Positions 56,532-64,000 of a DNA stretch of 64,000 nucleotides are shown here, piece by piece. The notes beneath the pieces were generated by a model. It worked only from the letters and a program-made list of their open reading frames with translations, had not been told where the DNA came from and did no database searches. The position numbers were made by a program, and so were the translations under genes. Each line of letters starts with the position of its first letter. Position 1 is the stretch's first letter. Origin of the DNA: Luteolibacter arcticus (GTDB lineage Bacteria > Verrucomicrobiota > Verrucomicrobiia > Verrucomicrobiales > Akkermansiaceae). Location of the stretch: NCBI RefSeq assembly GCF_025950235.1, contig NZ_JAPDDT010000005.1, positions 248,001 to 312,000 on the forward strand, given 5' to 3'.

Positions 56532-56599
56532 GGAGGACCGGCCTCCCGGTGAGGGACACTGGCAGCAGTGACCTTTTTCGTCCCAACGGGATGGTCATT

Positions 56600-56898
56600 C
56601 TCCGTCCCAACGGGACGGCTCATAACAGCCCGGCACGAAGTGCCGGGTGGACCGCCAGCAAGCATGGTGTCCCAACGGGACACCTCATGGGGGGTGCGGC
56701 GGATTCACCCCCAAGCTCCCGCCCATCTGTGTTGGTCCCGTGTATGTCCGACGCAGAGCGCCATTCAATGCGAGCCCGGATCCGGTCCGGGAATACGGCC
56801 GTCAGAAGCATGAGGCGTCACGTTGTGACGCGATCGGTTTATCCTGCCCACCCGGCACTTCGTGCCGGGCTCTTATGACTCGTCCCGTTGGGACGAAG
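56600..56898. repeat. CGTCCCAACGGGACG-type inverted-repeat element (MITE-like)
   Basis: Terminal arms 56600-56649 and 56849-56898 are 50-base reverse complements with only a few mismatches. Each arm contains two hairpins, CGTCCC-aa-cGGGACG and CCCGGCAC-gaa-GTGCCGGG. A further hairpin of the same word (GGTGTCCCAACGGGACACC, 56665-56683) lies inside. Overall length about 300 bases. It carries no transposase and looks like a non-autonomous REP/MITE-type element. Confidence 0.85.
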
Positions 56899-56911
56899 AA
56901 GCGATCGGCAA

Positions 56912-56990
56912 ACTGGGAACGCGGGATTTATCCCGCCTGGATGGTAGGTTCACCCGACCGGTCAATCGGAATTAACCCCGCGCTCCCAGT
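56912..56990. repeat. CACTGGGAGCGCGGAAT-type inverted repeat, copy 2
   Basis: Left arm 56912-56937 (ACTGGGAACGCGGGATTTAT...) pairs with right arm 56968-56990 (...CCCCGCGCTCCCAGT). Same family as 49132-49207 but more diverged, with a 30-base spacer. It ends six bases from the xdhC stop codon. Confidence 0.75.
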
Positions 56991-56996
56991 GGACCT

Positions 56997-57767
56997 TCAG
57001 TAACCTCGTTTCTCTAACAACTGCGCCGCGATGCTGATCGCGATCTCTTGCGGATCGTTGCCACCGATCGGCAAACCGAGTGGGCAGGTGATCTTCTCTA
57101 ACAAATCCTCCCCGGCGCCTGCTTCTCTCAAGTCACGGAGCAAGGCGGCCCGCTTCGACGCACTGCCGATGACCCCGAGAAACGGAATGCCGGGATACCG
57201 CGCCAGCACCTCGCGCAAGACTGGCACATCACTGGCGTGACCCTTGGTGATGGATAGCACGAATGACTGACCGGTGACCAACTCGACGCCATCCTCGAAG
57301 ACCGTCACGGGGTGCGTCGCCATATTCTTCCCCGCTGGCAGCCGCGACAGCCAATCGGCACGGGTATCGATCACATCGATCCGGCAGGAAAGCGGCTGCA
57401 GCACCGGCACCAGCGCCTGCACGATGTGACCGGCACCGAAGATGACGATATGCCATGGCGGCCTCGCGGCGACGCGCTCGAACAGCAGCGTCATCTCCCC
57501 GCCGCAGGTCATGCCGATGTCGCGCTGGAGATTCCAGCAGACGAGGCGGGTGGTTTCCTCCGATGAATCTAGTAGTTCAGTCCCCTCGGCAAGCGCACGT
57601 GCTTCGATCCGCCCACCGCCGACCGTGCCACTTTGCAGGCCATCACGGGTGACGAGCATTTTCGCCCCGGCCTCGCCCGGCACGCTGCCACGCGCGGCGG
57701 CAACGGTGACGACGACGACATCGGTGCCGGTTTCAGTGAAGCGGGCGATTTCCTGCCAAGGCGTCAT
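56997..57767 (-). CDS. xdhC: XdhC-family molybdenum cofactor insertion protein
   Basis: A 256-residue XdhC protein. The N-terminal XdhC/CoxI domain has VTVAAARGSVPGEAGAKMLV and SGTVGGGRIEARAL; the C-terminal Rossmann domain begins IVIFGAGHIVQALVPVL. It binds and hands over sulfurated molybdenum cofactor to xanthine dehydrogenase. ATG 57767 is preferred to a TTG three codons upstream. The dehydrogenase genes xdhA/xdhB are not in the window. Next to uricase and OHCU decarboxylase it points to purine catabolism. Confidence 0.92.
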   Translation of the reverse strand: MTPWQEIARFTETGTDVVVVTVAAARGSVPGEAGAKMLVTRDGLQSGTVGGGRIEARALAEGTELLDSSEETTRLVCWNLQRDIGMTCGGEMTLLFERVAARPPWHIVIFGAGHIVQALVPVLQPLSCRIDVIDTRADWLSRLPAGKNMATHPVTVFEDGVELVTGQSFVLSITKGHASDVPVLREVLARYPGIPFLGVIGSASKRAALLRDLREAGAGEDLLEKITCPLGLPIGGNDPQEIAISIAAQLLEKRGY

Positions 57768-57774
57768 GTGAGTC

Positions 57775-57903
57775 AATGTAGCGTCGGTCTATGACCGTCG
57801 CACTTCAGCGGCATCGGCCGCATCGGGAGATTCTGTTTTCGGATGCACAAGGATGCGGCTGATGCCGCCAGTTTCCGACGGTCATAGACCGCCGCTACAT
57901 TTT
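57775..57903. repeat. AATGTAG-hairpin inverted-repeat element, copy 2
   Basis: The left arm starts AATGTAGCGTCGGTCTATGA and the right arm ends in its reverse complement (ACGGTCATAGACCGCCGCTACATT). The inner GATGCGGCTGATGCCGCC matches the copy at 20568-20702. It fills the gap between xdhC and the uricase gene. Confidence 0.85.
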
Positions 57904-57909
57904 ATAAGT

Positions 57910-58755
57910 TCATCGCACGATCACCGCCTCGATTTCGCCGTGTGGCTCATCGGTAGGCAGCAGCACGCAGCTTTGCCCCGGCCGGCCGAGCTTGGCGAGA
58001 TCAAGCCCGAGGAAGTGGACGTTCGGCATTTTCAGTTCGATCCGCGAAATGGCCGGCACGCGTTCCAAGGCGACCTCACCAATCTGATAGAGCGTGCGCT
58101 GTACCGAGGGGCTGTAGGTCGTGGCGAAGACCTCATGCGCGGCGGCAAGGATCGCCATGTCCGCCGCCACGAAGTCTTCTGTTAGATTTATGAACTCCCA
58201 TTCCGCCGCCAAACGCGTGGCAAAGACGCGGTCGGTGGTCGGCGGCAGGGTGGTAAGCTCGCAGACATTGTAGCCAGCGAAGCCGGACTGCGTGCTCTTC
58301 ATCACGAGATGCCCGCGAATGCCTGACGAAAGTTGCGGCGCTTTCCCGCGGAAAAATGCCGCCCGCGAAAACGGCTCCCCATTCCCAGCGTGAACGAAGG
58401 CATGCGGGTGCGGCTTGCCTTCGATGCTCATGCGCTCCCACTTCCGCTCGCGCAGCTCGACCTCCACGCCAGCGAGGTGCGCGTACTTCGCGAGGAAGTG
58501 CTCGCCGATGATCTTCGCAAAACTCGTCCGGCAGGTTTCGAGATGATCATGAGCCAGCACGTGGACGGTGTTCTTCACCGTGTCCGTCGGCACGACCGAC
58601 GAGTTGTCTTCGGAAAGATAGGAGCCCGCCAGCTCGCCGTGGAGAAGCACATCCGCCTCGAGCTCGCAGACATCGTGGTGCGAGTCGTCATGCCGCAGGA
58701 CTTTCATCACGCGGACGCGGAACTTGCCGTAGCGATTGGATTCAAGCGTTGCCAC
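57910..58755 (-). CDS. Uricase (urate oxidase)
   Basis: A 281-residue cofactor-free urate oxidase that converts urate to 5-hydroxyisourate. It shows YGKFRVRVMKVLR, the catalytic-Thr block SVVPTDTVKNTVHVLA, the central KSTQSGFAGY and a C-terminal MPNVHFLGLDL, all typical of uricase; the catalytic Lys is in YGK. The start is GTG 58755. It is divergent from OHCU decarboxylase with almost no gap between the start codons. The two enzymes act in the same pathway; the hydrolase for the intermediate (HIUase) is not seen. Confidence 0.95.
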   Translation of the reverse strand: MATLESNRYGKFRVRVMKVLRHDDSHHDVCELEADVLLHGELAGSYLSEDNSSVVPTDTVKNTVHVLAHDHLETCRTSFAKIIGEHFLAKYAHLAGVEVELRERKWERMSIEGKPHPHAFVHAGNGEPFSRAAFFRGKAPQLSSGIRGHLVMKSTQSGFAGYNVCELTTLPPTTDRVFATRLAAEWEFINLTEDFVAADMAILAAAHEVFATTYSPSVQRTLYQIGEVALERVPAISRIELKMPNVHFLGLDLAKLGRPGQSCVLLPTDEPHGEIEAVIVR

Positions 58756-58762
58756 GAATGGA

Positions 58763-59302
58763 ATGGGTGGGGATCGTGTCGAAGTGAGGACTCTAACGGT
58801 CGATGCGTTGAATGCGATGCCAAAGGCAGAGTTCGTGGCCTGTCTCGGCGGGATCTACGAGCACTCGCCGTGGGTCGCCGAGCAGACCGCCGGGGAGCGT
58901 CCTTTCGCCGGGAAAAAGCACATCGCGGACCGGATGCGCGCGGCCGTGGAAAACGCCGATGACACTGCGAAGCTCGCACTCATCCGCGCCCATCCGGATC
59001 TGGCCGGCAAGCTCGCCCGCGCTGGCACGCTGAGCGCGGAATCGACCCGCGAGCAGGCAGGCCTGGGACTCGACCGGCTTTCCGACGCGGAGTTCGAACG
59101 CTTCACCGGGCTGAACACCCGCTACCGCGAGCGCTTCGGCTTCCCCTTCGTCATCTGTGTGCGGCTGACCGATAGGCCGGGCATCGTCGCGGCCTTCGAG
59201 CGGCGGCTTGAAAATGACGCCGAAGCGGAAATGGCGGAGGCGCTTCGGCAGATCCACCACATCGCCCGGCTGCGGCTCGATGACTTGGTGACAGATTCGT
59301 AG
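58763..59302 (+). CDS. uraD: OHCU decarboxylase
   Basis: About 179 residues. LIRAHPDLAGKLA, LSAESTREQAGLGLD, LNTRYRERFGFPFVICVR and the family start LTVDALNAMPKAEFV identify 2-oxo-4-hydroxy-4-carboxy-5-ureidoimidazoline decarboxylase, which forms S-allantoin. His in RAHPDL and Glu in STREQ are expected catalytic positions. ATG 58763 is used; GTG 58784, seven codons later, would begin right at the conserved part and has GGTGG upstream. It is the divergent partner of uricase. Confidence 0.92.
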   Translation: MGGDRVEVRTLTVDALNAMPKAEFVACLGGIYEHSPWVAEQTAGERPFAGKKHIADRMRAAVENADDTAKLALIRAHPDLAGKLARAGTLSAESTREQAGLGLDRLSDAEFERFTGLNTRYRERFGFPFVICVRLTDRPGIVAAFERRLENDAEAEMAEALRQIHHIARLRLDDLVTDS

Positions 59303-59378
59303 GATACCTACGCGATCGCGTACTTGATCTCATGGGAGGATGTGTTTAGCGTCACTGTCGCTCACCCCTCCCTCCCCC

Positions 59379-59549
59379 ATGAAACACCGTATCTGCCTTG
59401 CATGGTTCGGCGACCTTGACGTCCCACAGCGCCAGCAGTCGAAGCCGAAAAAGCAATCCTCCGCGACCCCGGCCCAGTCTTCCCGCCGGACTTCGCAACC
59501 GAAGGTCAAGGAAGCCGCCGAGCTGCGCCGCATGTTTGGCCGCGACTGA
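59379..59549 (+). CDS. Small basic protein of unknown function
   Basis: A possible 56-residue, Lys/Arg/Ser/Gln-rich protein beginning MKHRICLAWFGDLDV, with a low-complexity middle and ending LRRMFGRD. I recognise no family. Composition matches coding DNA in the region and the ATG follows a run of pyrimidines with no clear ribosome-binding site. It may be real or a chance ORF in the gap between uraD and the LysR gene. Confidence 0.35.
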   Translation: MKHRICLAWFGDLDVPQRQQSKPKKQSSATPAQSSRRTSQPKVKEAAELRRMFGRD

Positions 59550-59574
59550 CCGGGCCCGAGCCGGAGGCTGACAT

Positions 59575-60453
59575 TCAGCCCGCCTTGGCTCGCTTCCGCA
59601 GTCCTGCGAGCACCAGCTCCGCCAATGGCGAGAGCTTGCCTCGCCATGCCGCGGCGATTGTTAATTCGGGACACTCCGGGATCTGCCACGCGCGGGTTCC
59701 CTTGGGAGTCACGATGCCCGGTGCTTTCACGCTGAGGCCCGCGCCGAAACCACCGGCGACGTAGGCGTGGACGAGCTCGAGCGAGTTCACCTCGATCCGC
59801 GAGGGCCAATCCAGCTTGGCCTTGGCCAGCGCCCGGGCGAACAAGCGGGTCATCGCCGCGTCCGCCGGCGGGCGGATCAGCGGCAAATCCACCGCCATCC
59901 CGTGCATCCCGGATCGGGCAATCTGATAAGCTTCCGGTAGCAGCAGGAGCAGCGGCATCGAAATCAGCACCTCGGTGCGGATGCCCGCGGGTGCCCGGCC
60001 TTCCAGCTCACAAACCGCCAGATCGACCTGTTCCGCCTCCAGCAGCGCAAAGGCGGCGCGCTGGTCGGCATCGACCAGGCTGAGCTCCAGATCCGGCCGG
60101 GCCTTGCGCACCGAGGCGAGCACATCCGGCAGATGCCGGCGGATGATCGTGGCGGGTGCCGCCAGGCGCAGCCGCCGCGAAGCCTTGCCCGCGATCTTGG
60201 CCGCCATGTCCGGCAGTGCGCTGAAGAAAGGCGTGAGGAATTCGTACAGCTCCCGTCCCTCCGGCGTCAGCTTGAAGGGCCGCCGCTGGAATAACCGCAC
60301 GCCCAGATCGTTTTCCAAAAGCGTGATCTGCCCGCTGATCGCCGGCTGCTGGATGCCATACGGCATGCTGCGCGAGGCCGCGGTGATGCCGCCGTTGAGC
60401 GCGACATGATAGAACAGCTCGAGGTGGTGAAGATTGGGCGTCACGCCGTGCAT
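59575..60453 (-). CDS. LysR-family transcriptional regulator
   Basis: A 292-residue LysR-type regulator. The N-terminal winged helix is clear (LHHLELFYHVALNGGITAAS, then QQPAISGQITLLENDLGVRLF, and LTPEGREL), followed by a LysR substrate-binding domain. The inducer is unknown. It lies near uricase and OHCU decarboxylase and could control them, but it is also divergent from the DCC gene, with 64 bases between starts, the typical place for a LysR operator. Confidence 0.92.
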   Translation of the reverse strand: MHGVTPNLHHLELFYHVALNGGITAASRSMPYGIQQPAISGQITLLENDLGVRLFQRRPFKLTPEGRELYEFLTPFFSALPDMAAKIAGKASRRLRLAAPATIIRRHLPDVLASVRKARPDLELSLVDADQRAAFALLEAEQVDLAVCELEGRAPAGIRTEVLISMPLLLLLPEAYQIARSGMHGMAVDLPLIRPPADAAMTRLFARALAKAKLDWPSRIEVNSLELVHAYVAGGFGAGLSVKAPGIVTPKGTRAWQIPECPELTIAAAWRGKLSPLAELVLAGLRKRAKAG

Positions 60454-60517
60454 CCAATCCGAAGCGATTGATCCAGCCTAGGATTTCCTCTCGGCCCAAC
60501 GGTGCTAGCGTCCACCT

Positions 60518-60922
60518 GTGGACCGGAGCGACCTCATCGTGCTGGCATTCGATGGCGACTGCCTGATGTGCAGCCGCAGCATCCGCTTCCTCGCCGAGCA
60601 CGACCCACGGCGGCGTTTCCGCTTCGTGAAGCTCCAGAGCCCACTCGGCCAGAGCATGGAGGAAAGGGCCGGCACGGGAGTCCTGAACACGGCCCTGGTA
60701 GAAACCGACGGTCAGATCTTCTCCCGCTCGGATGCCGTCCTGCGAGTCATGCACGGACTGGGCGGCCAGTGGCGGATCCTCTCGTGGATCGGTCGCTTCA
60801 TCATTCCCCGCACCTTCCGGGATCGGGCCTACGATTTCATCGCCGCCCGCCGGCACAAGTGGTTCGGCAAAGGCGACGCCTGCTCCATGCCCTCGGAGGC
60901 ACTGCGGGAACGCCTGCTGTGA
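60518..60922 (+). CDS. DCC-family thiol-disulfide-type protein (DUF393)
   Basis: A 134-residue protein of the DCC family. The diagnostic FDGDCLMC (Cys15, Cys18) near the N-terminus forms a thioredoxin-like CxxC site, followed by RFVKLQSPLG and a conserved RDRAYDFIAARR region. The biological role of the family is unknown; a redox activity is predicted. The start is GTG 60518. A strong stem-loop follows the gene. Confidence 0.85.
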   Translation: MDRSDLIVLAFDGDCLMCSRSIRFLAEHDPRRRFRFVKLQSPLGQSMEERAGTGVLNTALVETDGQIFSRSDAVLRVMHGLGGQWRILSWIGRFIIPRTFRDRAYDFIAARRHKWFGKGDACSMPSEALRERLL

Positions 60923-60943
60923 CCCTCCTCGAGTACAAGAGTA

Positions 60944-60971
60944 GGCCGCCAAGGTCCCACCCTTGGCGGCC
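60944..60971 (+). terminator. Stem-loop terminator after the DCC-family gene
   Basis: GGCCGCCAAGG (60944-60954) pairs perfectly with CCTTGGCGGCC (60961-60971) around a six-base loop. The following sequence has only a short T run, so it is either a weak intrinsic terminator or a transcription barrier working from both sides. Confidence 0.65.
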
Positions 60972-61121
60972 CGAATCATTTCCTGCCCACACCCATGGAC
61001 TGCGGAAGCGATTTGTGCTGTTCACCCTTACATGAAAACAACGCAGAGCGCGGTCTTCATGGTCATAGACCCTTCAGGTTTTCAGACGTTCAAAGTTTCT
61101 GAGAAGTTTTTCAAAATCCCC

Positions 61122-64000
61122 TCACGGAGCTTGGAACACCGCGCGGAAGAACTGGGTTCCACCGCTGCGGGGGGCTTGGAACTCAAAGTCGTCGGCATCC
61201 GCCGCCACGGGGATGGGCGTGCTGGCCCAAGGAGCTAGTAGGCCTTCCGAGGTCTCCAGGGAAAATGTCCCGCCGGTGATCACGCGGTTCAGCTTCAGCG
61301 TGACCGTGGCTTCATCCATGGTGACGAGCATCATCTCCAGCCGGGACATCGGGTCCACGGGATCGAAGCCGAGCAGCATTTCCTCCCGGTTCGCCACGCC
61401 GTCATCATCGGGATCGGCAGCCGGGAGAGCATCGTCGCCGGTCAGCCCGTGGCCCGCGGCCCAAGCCGGATAGGGGTCGATGCTGAAGGTCACGCGGATG
61501 ACGGGATTGGCCCCGCTGCCGTAGTCCACCGAAGCCGACATGTGGGGAGCCAGCGGGCCTTCGAAAACGAATGCCGGTTGGCTGGGCAGCACGCCCTGAT
61601 AGGCGACGACCGGATACGCCACGCCGGTGGCGGGCACCGTCTCCGAAACCACCGTCAGCGTGCCGCCGGTGCATGCGTAGCTTCCGGACAGCGTTAGCGG
61701 CGCGACCGTGGCGAGCGGGAGCCGCAGCGTGCCGCCGGTCTGGGTGAGCGAACCGACCGCGACCGCGGTCTCCCCAAAGCTGAGGCTGCCTGCGGAAAGC
61801 GTCAGCTTCAGCGAGGCATCGAGCGCACCGGTCAGGCGCAGGACCGCCAGGCCGGTTTTGATAAGCCTGAGCTGCGTCCCCAAGCCGCCGGCAAACGTGG
61901 CGTCGGTGGTTTGCTGGACCGTCAGGGCCGAGGAGACGCCGCTGCCGGAAATCGTGCCGGTGCTGCCGGAAAGATTTCCGATGGAGGAGGCGGCATTCCC
62001 CAAAGTCACCGCCGGGCTGCCGCCGGAAAGCGTGAGACTGGCGGCCGGATTGACCCACGGCCGGTTAAGCTGGAGCACGGAGGTCGCGCCATTCATCACG
62101 ACCCCGGCGAGAGAATTGAGGCCACCCGATGCGTCATTGATCAGTCGCGAGCGGGTACCCACCGTGACCGTACCAGTGCCGAGCGCGTTGGCAGCTCCGG
62201 CGCGCAAGCCAGCGAAGTCGTCACCGCTGGCCAGATGATCCACTGCCCAATCGCCGGTGAAGGAATTGTTCGCAGAGTTGACCGAGACCTGGCGGATATC
62301 CCCCGCGAGCACTACTGCGTTGCTTTCCGAAACGATCGCAATGTGGCCGCTGCCGGACAGCGCTCCGGTGAGGCTCGCGCTGTTCGCGTAGCTGCCACCC
62401 GTGATGCGGAGAAAGGAGCTGTCGGCATTCGTGATCGCGGCGGAGACGGTGTGGGTCGAGCTTCCGGTCGAGGCGCTAAAGCGGATCGCCCCGCCCCCTT
62501 CCAAGGTCACGGGAGGCAAGTTGTAGGAGACATTTTGGTTCTGGCTTGCGTGGAGCCTCGCCAGATTGAGCGTGCCGCCGTTTTGGATCCGCAGGCTGCG
62601 GGCGAAGAAGGCCTGGCTATTTATACCGGTGTTGTTCGACGTCACGAGGTGCGCCACGGCGTAGTCATCTCCCGTCCCCTGGGTGCCAGCGACCGGAGCG
62701 GCTGCGCCGCTCGTCCAGGTCGTATCAGCATTCCACGGTCCATTCGCGATCGAGGTATAGTGGTCGTCGATGACCAGAGTCGCCGAGGCAGGACTGCCGG
62801 CGACGAACGACGAGGTCGGCGTGGGCGTCAGCGTGACCGTTTTGACAGGCCCTGGTGGGGCTGCGATGGGCGTCAAAGTGACCGTCCCGCTCAACTCCCC
62901 GGCTTGCAGCCAGATGCTGGTCGGCAGCGGTTGATAATCGGTGCCGGTCACCCCGCTCCCCGAAATGCTGAAAGGAACCGTCAAATTGCCAATCGGATGG
63001 CTGCGCGTGATGACGAAACTCGCTGCCACTGGACCGGAGCGCGAAGGCACGCCGGAGGTGGTGACCGTTACCTCGGGCAGTGGCGGCTGGAGGGCGGTGA
63101 AGCTCACCGGTGCCGAATCAATCGAGTAGCCCCAATCGCCGAAATTCGCCCGCGCCGTCACCGTGCGTGGCCCCGGATTCAGCGCGGCCACGGTGCATTG
63201 GTAGGGCTCGCTGGTCGCGTTGCCGACCACGGTGGTGCCGTCGAGGAAATCGACGCTCTTCACCAGATGGCCGCCTTCGGAGACCTCCGCTTCGAGCACC
63301 GCATTGAGCGGTTGGATCGATGACCCGGCAATCGGCTCGTGGACGTGCAACTCGGGCGGATGCGTCGCCTGCTGGTAGAGCGACTCGATGTGCGCGGGGG
63401 AGAGGGTCTGGTTATAGACGCGCACGTCATCCAGCCAGCCCTTGAAATAACGCGCCGGGTTCCCCGGTTCCCACGCAAGATACATCCAGCTGTTGAAGGC
63501 CTCCGAGGTAATCTCCGTGGCGTGGGTGGCGCTCTGTAGGCCCGCCGCCGTCCGCAGGTGCAGCGTCACTCCCGTCGGCGAGACCGCCATCGCCGCGAGG
63601 CACCATTCGCCATCCGGCACCGTCAGCGCCGGCGAGGGCGCAAAGGTGTAGCCCGCATCGTTCCAATGGTAGCGCAGCTCATGGCCCTCTCCGAAGCCAA
63701 AGCCCGCCGCCGACGAGCCGCCGCGGGTGAACACGAAGGGAGCCCACGGGTTCTGCGCGCCATTGCGCTTCACCCATGTGGTCATGGTCAGCGTGGCGGT
63801 GTTGTAGTTGGGCGCCGGGAATGAGCTCTCGCCGCCACCGCCATTGAAATACGCACCGCGGCCGGTCACCGCATTCGCTCCGGGCTCACCGGGCACCACG
63901 CCACTGAACTGGCGGAAGCCATTGTGCGAGGATCGCCGCGCGTTGATCACCCCAAAGCCGTCGTAGATGCCTTCGTCGAGATTCCAATGGTCCACGGGGA
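61122..64000 (-). CDS. Giant LamG/Calx-beta surface protein (5' end outside window)
   Basis: At least 959 residues on the minus strand, open to the window edge; the GTG at 63995 lies in the middle of a LamG start (DHWNLDEG) and is probably not the true start. In order: a LamG/concanavalin-type lectin domain (about 1-205, WVKRNG, YLAWEPGNPARYFKGWLDDV), a bacterial Ig domain (about 215-300), a Calx-beta-like domain (about 305-405), a long Gly/Ser/Thr-rich beta-helix region as in autotransporter-type passengers (about 410-830), and a C-terminal part with the calcium-type repeat DPDDDGVANREEMLLGFDP and a verrucomicrobial end module (FFRAVFQAP). It is a secreted or cell-surface adhesin or glycan-binding protein. 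Confidence 0.85.
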   Translation of the reverse strand, partial: PVDHWNLDEGIYDGFGVINARRSSHNGFRQFSGVVPGEPGANAVTGRGAYFNGGGGESSFPAPNYNTATLTMTTWVKRNGAQNPWAPFVFTRGGSSAAGFGFGEGHELRYHWNDAGYTFAPSPALTVPDGEWCLAAMAVSPTGVTLHLRTAAGLQSATHATEITSEAFNSWMYLAWEPGNPARYFKGWLDDVRVYNQTLSPAHIESLYQQATHPPELHVHEPIAGSSIQPLNAVLEAEVSEGGHLVKSVDFLDGTTVVGNATSEPYQCTVAALNPGPRTVTARANFGDWGYSIDSAPVSFTALQPPLPEVTVTTSGVPSRSGPVAASFVITRSHPIGNLTVPFSISGSGVTGTDYQPLPTSIWLQAGELSGTVTLTPIAAPPGPVKTVTLTPTPTSSFVAGSPASATLVIDDHYTSIANGPWNADTTWTSGAAAPVAGTQGTGDDYAVAHLVTSNNTGINSQAFFARSLRIQNGGTLNLARLHASQNQNVSYNLPPVTLEGGGAIRFSASTGSSTHTVSAAITNADSSFLRITGGSYANSASLTGALSGSGHIAIVSESNAVVLAGDIRQVSVNSANNSFTGDWAVDHLASGDDFAGLRAGAANALGTGTVTVGTRSRLINDASGGLNSLAGVVMNGATSVLQLNRPWVNPAASLTLSGGSPAVTLGNAASSIGNLSGSTGTISGSGVSSALTVQQTTDATFAGGLGTQLRLIKTGLAVLRLTGALDASLKLTLSAGSLSFGETAVAVGSLTQTGGTLRLPLATVAPLTLSGSYACTGGTLTVVSETVPATGVAYPVVAYQGVLPSQPAFVFEGPLAPHMSASVDYGSGANPVIRVTFSIDPYPAWAAGHGLTGDDALPAADPDDDGVANREEMLLGFDPVDPMSRLEMMLVTMDEATVTLKLNRVITGGTFSLETSEGLLAPWASTPIPVAADADDFEFQAPRSGGTQFFRAVFQAP

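Larger units (their letters stand above)
56532..56996. other. Intergenic region filled by two dispersed palindromes
   Basis: About 465 bases without a credible gene. Nearly all of it is accounted for by a large inverted-repeat element (56600-56898) and a second, shorter palindrome (56912-56990), listed separately. An extra copy of the CGTCCCAACGGGA word lies at 56579-56591, just before the left arm. Confidence 0.75.

Noticed and set aside
56565..56900. Possible CRISPR array because of repeated CGTCCCAACGGGA words
   Set aside because: The copies are in both orientations, unevenly spaced and part of hairpins; there are no regular spacers or cas genes.
61911..63323. 470-codon plus-strand ORF
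   Set aside because: Antisense to the LamG/Calx-beta protein; Arg/Gly/Asp-rich shadow sequence.

Overview
The window is GC-rich, tightly packed chromosomal DNA that looks like a member of the Verrucomicrobiota, most likely a Verrucomicrobiaceae or Luteolibacter-like organism (inference). The evidence is a prepilin-like protein of the Verru_Chthon cassette A type, large secreted multidomain proteins whose C-termini end in a short FYR/FFR-containing module, two formylglycine sulfatases, a MoxR/DUF58/BatA/VWA/DUF4175/DUF4159 operon, and many dispersed palindromic repeats between genes. I saw no rRNA, tRNA, CRISPR array, prophage or insertion sequence.

Layout. 1-4.7 kb: two secreted carbohydrate-active proteins on the minus strand, the first cut by the window edge. 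5.1-8.2 kb: a three-gene overlapping operon of a patatin-like phospholipase, a small exported protein and a SLOG nucleotide-sensor protein fused to a membrane SLATT-like region. This looks like an uncharacterised conflict or defence module. 8.3-14.3 kb: gmk, an M3 oligopeptidase, a sulfatase, mazEF, a NUDIX hydrolase and an antitoxin-like small protein. 14.3-22 kb: an LprI-like protein, mgtE coupled to a miniature kinase, an SseB-like protein, an M14 carboxypeptidase, a transglutaminase-esterase fusion and a membrane-anchored protein of unknown function. 22-27.8 kb: glnB, membrane proteins, tdh, tilS, a rhodanese and an SGNH lipoprotein.

27.8-39.1 kb is one seven-gene minus-strand operon: moxR, DUF58, BatA-like, VWA, DUF4175, DUF4159, and a phosphoesterase fused to a tetraheme cytochrome. 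It probably assembles or energises something in the envelope. 39-47 kb holds a second sulfatase, membrane and secreted proteins of unknown function, and the Verru_Chthon-type protein.

47.4-59.3 kb is a nitrogen-scavenging region. A urea ABC transporter (urtBCDE) and urease structural genes (ureABC), with a small His-rich membrane protein between them, form one operon. Nearby lie xdhC, uricase and OHCU decarboxylase. Together they outline purine to urate to urea to ammonia, but urtA, the urease accessory genes ureDEFG and the middle allantoin steps are not in the window. A PII protein at 22 kb could report nitrogen status. 59.3-64 kb holds a LysR regulator, a DCC-family protein and a giant LamG/Calx-beta surface protein that runs off the right edge.

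The intergenic space is occupied by several families of inverted repeats and by degenerate 7-bp and 9-bp tandem repeats. Three different families sit in the three largest internal gaps of the urt-ure operon, and one heptamer array is inserted in frame inside the M3 peptidase gene.
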